Shown here: piece after piece, positions 54,760-64,000 of the stretch
Layout of the letters: each line of letters opens with the position of its first letter
Numbering within the stretch: the stretch's first letter is position 1
NCBI GenBank assembly: GCA_030760725.1
Contig: JASWHV010000003.1
Coordinates: forward strand, 60,345,264-60,409,263
DNA: 64,000 bases
From: Neostapfia colusana
Taxonomy: Eukaryota > Streptophyta > Magnoliopsida > Poales > Poaceae
Direction of reading: 5' to 3'
Notes under the pieces: model-generated
Databases searched by the model: none
Seen by the model: the letters and a program-made list of their open reading frames with translations, nothing else
What the model was told of the DNA's origin: nothing
Translations under genes and position numbers: made by a program

Positions 54760-57700
54760 ATGGCTGGAAGAGGAAAAGGTCGTGCTGCCAACCCCGCCAA
54801 CAACAACGATGAGGCCTACAACCCTCATCTTTCTGGAGGCCAGGACAGGGGTGGTCGCCGTGAAGGAGTTGATCCCCTCCACCAAATGCTTGAGAATCAA
54901 AATCAGCTCATCCAGAACTTGACTCAAGTGGTGGCCAACTTGCATCAAGTCCCACCTCCACAAGCTGCACCACGCCAACCAAGGTTGAGTGAGTTTCTAG
55001 GAACTCAACCTCCAAAGTTTGCAAGTGCTTCTGAACCTCTAGAGGCAGACGATTGGCTAAATACCATTGAGAGCAAGATGAGGATCATACAGTGCCAAGG
55101 GTATGAGAGGGTGCTGTTTTCCTCTCATTAATTGCATGGACCTGCTGCTAATTGGTGGACCGCCTACGTGGCCGCCCATCATGACCCTGAGAACATCACT
55201 TGGGAAGAGTTCAAGCGTAGCTTCCGCAACCATTACATCTCAAGGGGTGAACTCAAAAACAAGAGGAAGGAGTTTTTGGGGTTGCAGCAAGGTAACATGA
55301 CTGTGAGGGAATACCTCACTAAATTTACTCAACTCTCCCGTTATGCCCCACGGGACATAGAGACTGATGAGCAGAAACAAGATTGTTTCGTGGAAGGACT
55401 TACCGCAGAAATGCAGTGTGCAATGTACTCAAATGAGTATGAAAGCTTCCAAAAGATGGTGGACAGAGCGTTTGTGGTAGAAAGGAAGCTGAAGGCCTTG
55501 GAAAATGATAATAAGAGGAAGGCCGGGTGGTCACATCAAGCCTCAAGGAGCAACACCCGCCCACGTCTGATGCAGCAACCCGCAGGGCAGACGAACCGTG
55601 CTGCGGTACCCTATTCAGCACTAAGAGGGTACAACCCGAACTACAGGCCTCCGGCAGCACCAATACAGCCACAATGTCAGTTCGTACAGCAGCCTCGCCC
55701 CACATATCAACCTCGACCAGCAGGACAAGGACCTCCAAACCAACCCCAAGACAATAAAGGCCAGGCAACTAAGGTTGGGGTGCAATGTTTTAGCTGTGGT
55801 GAAGTGGGGCACTACGCCCGTAAGTGCCCAAAGAAGAAGCCCACGCAGCCACAACAGCAGAACGTAATGAGAGGACGGGTGAACCACGTCACTATGGAGG
55901 AAGTACAAGAGGCACCCGACGTGGTAGTTGGTAAGTTTCCTGCCAATTTACACATTGCAACCCTGCTGTTTGATTCTGGTGCTACCCACTTGTTCATTGC
56001 TCAAGGGTTTGTTAAGAAGCATGACCTAGCAACAACACAAATGAACCATATGCTAGCCGTAAACTCTCCAGGTGGAGAAATAAGGACAAGACAAGTGTGT
56101 CCCAAAGTGAACCTAGACATTAATGGGGTAGTATTTACTGCTAACCTCATAGTGATAGATTCACAAGGGATAGATATTATCTTGGGTATGGATTGGTTGA
56201 CCAAACATAAAGGAATCATCCATTGTTCAACCAGAACAGTGGAACTAACTCACCCTAGTGGCACAAGAGTACAGTTCATAACAATACACGAGCCTAGGAG
56301 GGACATTAAATTAAATCAAGTTGAGGTGAAAGTTGAGGAGATCAGGACCATCAGGGAATATCCAGATGTTTTTCCGGAGGAGTTGCCAGGTATGCCTCCC
56401 GATCGTGAAGTGGAATTCGCAATTGAGCTAGTGCCTGGAACAACCCCGATATACAAGAGACCTTATCGGATGGACTCCAAGCAGCTGGGAGAACTCAAGG
56501 ATCATTTGAGAGAATTGACGGAGAAGGGGTATATTCGTTCTAGTTCCTCACCATGGGGAGCTCCGGTGATATTTGTGCCCAAGAAGGACGGAACCCAAAG
56601 GTTATGCGTGGATTACCGTGCCTTGATTGAGGTAACCATCAAGAACAAGTACCCATTACCCCGCATTGAAGACTTGTTTGATCAGTTGAGGGGAGCTTGT
56701 GTGTTCTCGAAAATTGATCTCAGGTCGAGATACCACCAACTCAAGATAAGACAATCTGATATTCCCAAGATAGCTTTCATATCTCGGTACGGACTGTATG
56801 AATACACTGTCATGCCTTTCGGGCTAACTAATGCCCCGACATACTTCATGTATCTCATGAACAAGGTATTCATGGAATATCTGGACAAATTTGTGGTGGT
56901 TTTCATAGATGACATTCTCGTCTTCTCCAAAGATGAAGAAGAACATGAGAAACATCTAAAGTTGGTGTTGCAGAGGCTAAGAGAACACCAACTATATGCC
57001 AAGTTGAGCAAGTGTGAGTTTTGGCTGAAGAGAGTTCCCTTCTTAGGACATATAATCTCGGAGGGAGGAATCTCCGTGGATCCTGCCAAAATCGAGGATA
57101 TATAGAAGTGGGAGACCCTTGAAAATGTCGGGGAAGTTCGAAGCTTTTTGGGATTGGCTGGATACTATCGACGGCTTATTGAGGGATTCTCTAAGATCTC
57201 GAGACCCCTTACCAAACTGTTGGAGAAGGGAATCACATTCACATGGACGCCATAGTGCGAGACGAGTTTTTAGGAGTTAAAGAAAAGACTGACAACAGCC
57301 CCAGTGCTGGTTATGCCAGATATGCAGAAGAACTTCACGGTGTACTGCGATGCCTCTGGAAACGGGTTGGGATGTGTTCTCATGCAAGAAGGGCATGTCG
57401 TGTTTTATGCATCCCGGCAGCTCCGGAAGCACGAGAAGAACTATCCTACACATGACCTAGAACTAGCCGCAGTGGTACACGCGTTGAAAATTTGGCGGCA
57501 CTATTTGATGGGGAAGAGGACCGAGATATATACGGATCATAAGAGTTTGAAGTACATTTTCACACAGCCAGACCTCAACCTCAGACAAAGGAGATGGTTA
57601 GAGCTAATCAATGACTTTGATGTGGGCATCAACTATCATCCTGGGAAAGCAAACGTCGTGGCAGATGCTTTAAGTCGGAAAGTGCAGGTCAATAAGTTGA

Positions 57701-59229
57701 GCTTGAAGGACATGCCTGTAGAATTAAAGGATGAGGTTATAAGGCTCAATCTATGCCTTGTGAATAGTGGTGAAGCCATCGCCATGGAAGTGGACTCCAC
57801 ACTAGAGCGAGAAATACGCGAGGGTCAAAAGAATGACGAGAAGATACAAGAAATCAGGCAACTCATCAAGCAAAATAAAGCTCCTGGTTTCAGAGAGGAT
57901 GAACAAGGTACGGTGTGGCACGGGAAAAGGATATGTGTGCCTGAAGTAAAGGAGATCCGTAAATTAATTTTGAAGGAGGCTCACGATTCCGACTATTCCA
58001 TTCATCCTGGGAGTACGAAGATGTACCAGGACCTCAAGAGCAGGTATTGGTGGTATGGCATGAAGCGAGATGTCGCGGAACATGTTGCCCTATGTGACAC
58101 ATGTCAGTTGGTGAAAGCAGAACATCAACGACCCGCGGGATTATTGCAACCACTCAAAGTGCCTGAATGGAAATGGGAAGAAATCGGTATGGATATCATA
58201 GTGGGATTGCCTAGGACCCAATCAGGATATGATTCAATATGGGTCATCATCGACAGGCTAACCAAGGTAGCTCACTTCATCCCCGTGAAGGAAAGCTACA
58301 GTGGATCCAAATTGGCGGAGTTGTACATGTCAAGGATCGTGTGTTACCATGGGGTGCCGAAGAAGATAGTGTCGGATCGAGGGACACAGTTCACCTCGAG
58401 GTTCTGGCAGAAGTTGCACGAAACCATGGGAACCCATCTGAACTTTAGTTCTGCCTATCATCGCCAAACTGATGGGCAGACGGAAAGAACTAATCAGATT
58501 CTTGAGGATATGCTAAGGGCATGTGCACTCAAAAACAATCGGAGTTGGGACAAGAACTTACCGTATGCGGAATTCTCCTATAACAACAGCTATCAAGCTA
58601 GTATGAAGATGTCACCGTTTGAAGCTTTGTACGGGAGGAAGTGCAGAACTCCCCTATTTTGGAACCAAACAGGGGAATGTAAAGTGTTTGGTCCCGAAGT
58701 ACTACAAGAAGCCGAGGCGAAGGTGAGGGAAATTCGCAACAACTTGAGGATAGCACAGACACGCCAAAAGAGCTATGCCGATGTACGAAGAAGAGAGCTC
58801 ATTTTCAACGTGGGAGACTATGTTTATCTCAAGGTGTCCCCTATCCAAGGACTTCGTCGGTTCAAGGTGAAATGGAAGTTGTCACCTCGATACATCGGGC
58901 CCTTTCAAGTTCTGGAGAGGAAGGGCGAACTGGCGTATCAACTAGAATTACCGGCTCGCCTATCGGATGTGCATGATGTATTTCATGTGTCACAGCTCAA
59001 GAAATGTCTGAGAACGCCTGAAGAGGTGTTACCCATGAATGAGGTTGACGTAGCTGAGGATTTGTCTTATGCCGAGCAACCATCCAAGATTTTGTAGACA
59101 ATGGAACGCCTCACCAGAAATAAAAGAATCCGGATGTGCAAGGTGCAGTGGAAGCATCACTCAGAAGAGGAAGCCACCTGGGAGCGAGAAGATGAGCTTA
59201 AGGCACAATTTCCGGAATTGTTTTCTTAG
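54760..59229 (+). pseudogene. T Gypsy gag-pol polyprotein with five in-frame stops
   Basis: Gag starts at 54760 (MAGRGKGRAANPA). The zinc knuckle CFSCGEVGHYARKC is near 55789-55830, protease LLFDSGATHLFI near 55965, and RT FIDDILVFSK near 56910. RNase H YCDASGNGLGCVL follows near 57343. The integrase zinc finger is at 57981-58110 and the core at GMDIIVGLP, VSDRGTQF and DGQTERTNQ (58187-58500). A GPY/F-type end (RYIGPFQVL) and a chromodomain-like tail complete it. Stops are TAA 55129-55131, TAG 57103-57105, TAG 57253-57255, TAG 57271-57273 and TAG 59095-59097. Three of these sit where CAA or CAG (Gln) fits the family, so they look like C-to-T changes. The rest of the frame is open, so decay is by point mutation only. 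Confidence 0.9.
59098..59229 (+). other. Chromodomain-like C-terminus of T integrase, cut off by a stop
   Basis: After the stop at 59095 the same frame reads RLTRNKRIRMCKVQWKHHSE then EEATWEREDELKAQFPELFS and ends at 59229. The VQW...ATWE pattern is the core of chromovirus chromodomains, which in other elements guide insertion to heterochromatin marked on H3K9. The preceding stop would release an integrase without it. Confidence 0.75.
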
Positions 59230-59260
59230 AACCACCAATCTCGAGGACGAGATTGCTTTT

Positions 59261-59274
59261 AAGGGGGGTAGAGC
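59261..59274 (+). other. T polypurine tract
   Basis: AAGGGGGGTAGAGC directly before the 3' LTR start at 59275. Confidence 0.85.
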
Positions 59275-62200
59275 TGTAACACCCCAAAATCCTGTTAAGA
59301 GGGGAATTTAAAAATTTTTGGACGTTTTGCATGTATTGCAGAAATTTAAATTCAAACTGGAATTCAATTTAAACTCAAAACAGAAAAGAAATACAAAAAG
59401 AAAAAGGAAAATAGAAAAAAAACCGGCCAGTGGGCCGAAACCCACCAGCCGGCCCACCGATCCCACGCCAGCCCGCAGCCGCGCGCGCCCCCTTCTTCCA
59501 ACTGACATGCGGGGCTCGCCAGTCTTTCTTCTTCCTCGCGCTCGCGCCCGCGCTCGGCCGGACTCTCTCACCCCGAATCAAAACTGACACGGATCCCTGC
59601 GTATCCTAGCCGAATTTCGTTCGTGGGCGACGCAAACTCGATCACAACCGAACGCCGCCCTTCCCCCGTCTATAAAACCCCGGCATCGTCCCGTTTTTCC
59701 CCACGATCTGCCGATTTTCTCTCCGGTGAGAACCCGAGCCCCTCCGGCGAATTCTGCCCGATCTACGCTCGGGAATTCCGATCTAACTCGCTGGTCTTGA
59801 TCCACCGCCTCCGGGGAACCTCGCAGGTGCAGAAAACGCGGTGGTTTGCGGTTCAAACACAGCGCCGACGAGCCTCGCCGTGAATTCAGCTCGGACCTCG
59901 TCGCCGACTGCCTTCCAGGACCTCCGAGCTCAAGAAAACCCCCGAGGTGAGATCCCCGACCTCCCCTCTACCGATCTATGCCATAAAATCACAGTTCTAG
60001 GAAGAATTTACGAGGATCCGAAACTCTCCGGCGAGATCGCCGTCTCCCGCCGCCGTGCGCCGCCGGGCAGCGCCGCCCGCGCTTGATCAGAGCGACGTGG
60101 CCGCTTGTGCGCCGTTTATTTTAAATCGCACGGTAGAGTTTAAATCCCCGCGTACCGGTTCGAAGTTATAATCTCAGCCGCCCGTTTTAAATCGGACGGT
60201 CCATGTCAGCCCCGCGTTATAAAGACTGGAATTCTTACGCGCTAGGGTTCTCGGGAAATAAGAGCTAGCCCCGGAAACTTCTGATCTAGCCCCTGGAACT
60301 TCAGAAAATCATGTAAATTCATTTAAAAATCAGTTTTAGCCCCTGGACTTAATAAAAATTAGGAAAACCCCCTCTGATAAGTGTAGTTAGACCCCCGGAA
60401 ATTCTTAAAATAATATAATGGACCCTGTAGTGGGGTGAGTTTACCTTTTTTAACCCTATTTGATATTAAAGTTAGGAATTTGAATATGTGGCTAGTATTT
60501 AAAAATTAAAAGAGGGGACAAACACATTGTAAATTCAAATTAAAAACTTTCCTAGTACTTGGAAAACTTTGGAGTGAGATAAAAATAGATTTTTGGCTGA
60601 AATGAATCTTTTTAATTCATTATTCACATTTATTAGTTATAGGGACACATTTTTAAGTAGAGAATAATTCTGAAAATTAGTAAAATAAATGTAAAAAAGT
60701 TCACATCAGAGGAGAAGTTCAAAAATATACTATTTAATATTTTAGACCCAAAACCTATTCTGTTTAGATGAGGTGTCTTACTATTTTCATAATAAAGTTC
60801 ACATTTAGGCATAGGAAATAAATCTGAAAATATAGCAAGCTAGGTATGAATAACTAGAAAATGATAAATGAAGTTTCTAAAATCCAAAGAATTCAGTTTA
60901 GGGTTGGTAGAAGGTCTGAAGACACATATGGGGTAGGAAAATGCCTTCCATGCACACTTGGTAGCTAAAAGGGTGTATCAATTGAATATAAGGAATTTAT
61001 TTTAATTTGGAAACTCATATATATAGTAGGCAAACATAAATATGAATACAAAAGTAGAAATCATTACACATGTTTAAAAATGCATGAAAGCCAAAATCAA
61101 CACATATAGAGTAACCATATCACATAGAAATGTGAATAGCTTTCATAAGTGTGAATGTGTGGTTTGAATGAAGTGGAAGTGTGAACTATGTCTTATGGAT
61201 TGTTGTTTTCTTTTGCTATGTGTGATGGTATGAGTAGAACCTGCTCCAGAGCAAGTTCTTCCTTTCCAAGATCAGGACTACCCATTTCAAGAGCAGCAGG
61301 AAGAAGGCAAGTGTCCTTGACCACTTTGTTCCTAGTCTAGGATGTGTAGATAGAATTATTTGCATTGTAAATTGAAATATGAAACCCATGCTAGGAAGTT
61401 TCCCTAGAATTGCATTACCTTGTTTTCCTTGAAGCTTGGGTTGGGATTTGCTTTATTATGTCATTCATTCATATTACTTATGCTTAGCCATGCTTAGAAT
61501 GGGATAAGTGGGATATGATATCATCAACTTGTTTACCATATTCTTGAATGAGATATTATGAGTTATGTAGAGGTAGGGATCGAGGCAAGTTGGATGTTTT
61601 GGTTGGTGCTGGGTGCACGAGACTCGGGTTTGTGTTTAGTACTTGCCTGGATCCTAAGGACCGGTTCATGGAGCATGTAACCTGGCTTTACCGTGCCAAC
61701 CACATGCTGAGATGGGGCAGCTTGGCCAATTAATTAGGTGTATCCCCGGCGTAGTATGGGTGTGTTGGATGGTGCGGGGAATAGGTGTCAGCTGGACTAC
61801 CTTATGAACCGCAAGGCTCAAGAGGGGGCCACTGCAGCGGGGTTGGAGCCTCTTGTATGCTGTTAGGGGTGAAACCTCAGTGGGCCCATGCTCGTCGGGA
61901 ATCCCTTTGTAAAGGCTTCGTAGTGATCTCCTGGCTACACACCCGGGAAGTGTGAATGTGGTTCGTAGCCACTGGCATAATGGAGGTCCTTTTAGTCCAC
62001 CCGGCAACGGGGGATGAAATCACTACATGTGGGTACAGTGGTACAAACTCTGCAGAGTTAAAACTGTCATGACAGCCGTGCTCACGGTCAAGAGCGGCTT
62101 GGACTTATTCATGATTAGAGGATTAATGCCTTTGGAAGTTGAGGATGTTAAGTGGGGATCTTAACATTGGAATTGATGTTATGGTTATTTGGTTCTGATG

Positions 62201-62709
62201 ATGGGTTGGGAGATTGGGACCATTTCACCTGTGTAGTAATGTAGGTGCTTAATAATATAAGGTGATAGGTATTAATTGCGTAGTGCTTTAACCATGAGTT
62301 CAACCTCCCCTTGTTCTAGCCATGCATGACATAACTTTCCCACACTTGCTGAGTACCATCGGTACTCAACCTTGCATATTTGTTGGTTTATATTGCTGCT
62401 CAGGTCAAGATAATGAGGTGGTGTATAATGACCAAGACTTTGGACCCGAAGAAGGTTTCTAGGTTCATGGAGACCCCCGGGCAACGCCTGTGACGGAGCC
62501 CTCAAGAATAATATTCCGCTGCTAGTTTATTTACTTGTGATGAACTTATTATTAGCCATCAAGACATTTGCTATGTAAGACTTATTTATATTCGACACCT
62601 GGCTTGTAATAAATGATGGTTCACTATTTGTCATCACATGTATGACAAAATGATCCTGGCATACATGTGATATTCACTTGGTTGTTCTTCGGAAAAACCG
62701 AGTGTGACA
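59275..62709 (+). repeat. T 3' LTR (3435 bp)
   Basis: Matches the 5' LTR throughout. TATAAAA at 59671-59677; ends GTGTGACA. It is followed by the TTTTA copy (62710-62714). Confidence 0.93.
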
Positions 62710-62714
62710 TTTTA

Positions 62715-62874
62715 TGCTCCGGCGGCCCGAACCACGTAAAACTCGCCGTGTCAAGCTCCTCCCTAACTCGTCCCTACGCTTATGCTCTCCGCAAGTGACT
62801 AGCCCCTCCGAAAAAGAACCTCCGTGGGCTGCCCAGAGCAGCTCTGGGGGAAGTGTCGACCACACACTTCGACA
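62715..62874 (+). repeat. R 3' LTR, right part
   Basis: It continues the R LTR after T (TGCTCCGGCGGCCCGAAC...TTCGACA), matching 42478-42636. AGGTT follows at 62875-62879. Confidence 0.9.
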
Positions 62875-62879
62875 AGGTT

Positions 62880-64000
62880 AATGCAAACCGGAGCTTGCCT
62901 TGCTGCTCTTGGTCGTAGGCTAGCTGCTCCTCCGGAGTAACGAAGTCTAGGACTTCGGGTTCCTCCTTGACCTTAGCGACTACATGATATAAGTACATAT
63001 GTATTAATTTAAATGTATTTGATTGAATTTAAACTTGTGAAGTCTACAACTCTTATTAGACAAATGCAATGACTGTGAAACCTTTACTGTGGCTTGGTCA
63101 CAATCTAAACACAGACTTGGTCAAGTTTTAGTTGCAGCAAAGCTCATTTGAGCCCTCCACAATTAATTATGTACTTGACCTTAATTGAAGGCTTTTAGGG
63201 TGTTCTAAGGATTTTCATAAAACAAACTATGATTTTCTGAAAACTAGATTTTCAGAGGGTTCTAACGGAGTTGGTCTCACTTAATTTGAAGGTTCCTAGC
63301 TAAGGATATGAGCTAAACAATTTCAGAGAAAATTCTGAAAATGTTTCTGAACATTTTCTATTTTCTCTGGAACAGTTTCACTAATCACACCATTAGGTGG
63401 ATCAAATTAGCTCAAATGGATCTGAAATATTTATGGTAGTTCAGGGATATTTTGGTGAACATCCCAGCAAAATTTCAGGATTTTCCTCCAAAGGATCCTC
63501 CAGTTAAAATTCCAAACAATTTAAATTTTGAGGAATTAATTCTGGAGAAATAAGGATTTTCATGAAGTGAAACTTGATTTGTTGGAAAGTACTCAGAGAG
63601 CTGAATCCAACCAAATTTGGTTCACTCGATTTGGAGTTTTCTAGCTCAAGTTATGAGGATTCGAAGTATGAAGGAAATCTGAAAATCGGGGGAAAAGTTT
63701 AAACTTGCGGGTGGGCCCCGGGGACACGCGTCGCACGCCGAGGCGACGGCACACCGTGGTCTGCGGGGTTCCTGCGCGCCAGCACAGCCGATCCCGGCCA
63801 CACCCGATCCCGATTTAAATTTTTCAGCCGCTGACGCGTGGGCCAGCCGGCTTCGTCTCCCTCCTGACGCTCTCTCGCGCCAGCGCCGCCGCCCTCGCCG
63901 GAGCAGACCGGGAGCTCGCCGGCTCGCCGCTGCCGGCCCTCCCACGGCCTGAAACTCACTTCCAGGGGGTTGTCGACGTCGAGGAACACGTCAGTGGTGT
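62880..64000 (-). repeat. LTR C (B family, minus orientation), right part to window end
   Basis: It resumes LTR C with AATGCAAACCGGAGCTTGCC, equivalent to 13555-13574 in LTR B. The stretch 63590-63900 parallels 14430-14740. It carries no gene; open frames near 63646-63989 on the minus strand lie in its GC-rich part. The end is off the window. Confidence 0.75.

Larger units (their letters stand above)
50029..62709 (+). mobile_element. Tekay/Del-like Gypsy chromovirus T (12.7 kb, nearly complete)
   Basis: LTRs are 50029-53456 and 59275-62709, with TTTTA duplications at 50024-50028 and 62710-62714. It has a Met-tRNA primer site, an extra upstream protein (53676-54446), gag-pol in Gypsy order (protease, RT, RNase H, integrase) and a chromodomain-like end. 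Five in-frame stops have disabled pol. Clade assignment rests on domain order, the chromodomain and the very long LTRs. Confidence 0.93.
41546..62874 (+). mobile_element. Tat/Retand-like Gypsy element R (internally deleted, carries organelle DNA and element T)
   Basis: LTRs are 41546-42636 and 49097-50028 plus 62715-62874. The flanking duplication AGGTT is at 41541-41545 and 62875-62879. It keeps gag, an extra RNase H-like domain and integrase scraps, but protease and RT are deleted. Its 3' region holds a tandem-repeat array invaded by organelle DNA. Its 3' LTR is split by T. Non-autonomous. Confidence 0.9.

Overview
The window looks like repeat-dense nuclear DNA of a plant, most likely a grass. 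The support is GC-rich Copia and Gypsy LTR retrotransposons nested several layers deep, one intron-containing plant gene, and an insertion of plant organelle DNA. I see no prokaryotic operons, CRISPR arrays or phage genes. The species cannot be fixed from sequence alone.

Left part, 1-33142. A stack of transposons lies upstream of, and probably inside, a TOM1-like gene. The oldest layer is a decayed minus-strand Copia element (A: 9640-12096 and 32342-33142). Inside A are two hAT-like elements (9222-9639 and 10089-10751) and a Gypsy-like solo LTR (B: 12097-14942 and 31911-32341, target duplication TCGAC). A plus-strand Copia (E2) sits in the first hAT-like element, and a minus-strand Copia (E1, 1-4401) sits in E2. 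B carries Copia E4 (14943-31905, target duplication AATTC). Part of E4 and its B flank was later tandemly duplicated, with 695 bp of foreign E1-family integrase sequence at the joint. One duplicate then received a young, gag-less Copia, E3 (23593-28508, target duplication GCGTC).

Middle, 33143-41545. The last five recognisable exons of a TOM1/TOM3-like membrane protein gene (33404-34880) are the only convincing host gene. They are followed by a plus-strand solo LTR of the B family (D, 35482-39466), a fragment of a repeat-rich Tat-like LTR (39700-40153), and the start of a third B-family LTR (C) in reverse orientation.

Right part, 41546-64000. LTR C is split by a Tat/Retand-like Gypsy element R (41546-62874, target duplication AGGTT). 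R has lost its protease and reverse transcriptase. Its 3' tandem-repeat array contains a mosaic organelle insertion: plastid 16S rDNA, mitochondrial rps4, a Gypsy protease fragment and unassigned sequence. R's 3' LTR is split by a near-complete Tekay/Del-like chromovirus T (50029-62709, target duplication TTTTA). T encodes an extra protein upstream of gag whose N-terminus matches the histone H3 tail around lysine 9 in exact register. Its integrase is followed by a chromodomain-like tail, now cut off by a stop codon. This pairing is the most unusual thing I see in the window.

The genes do not form a pathway. Each retroelement carries, or once carried, its own gag-protease-integrase-RT-RNase H set, and nearly all are broken by stops, deletions or insertions.
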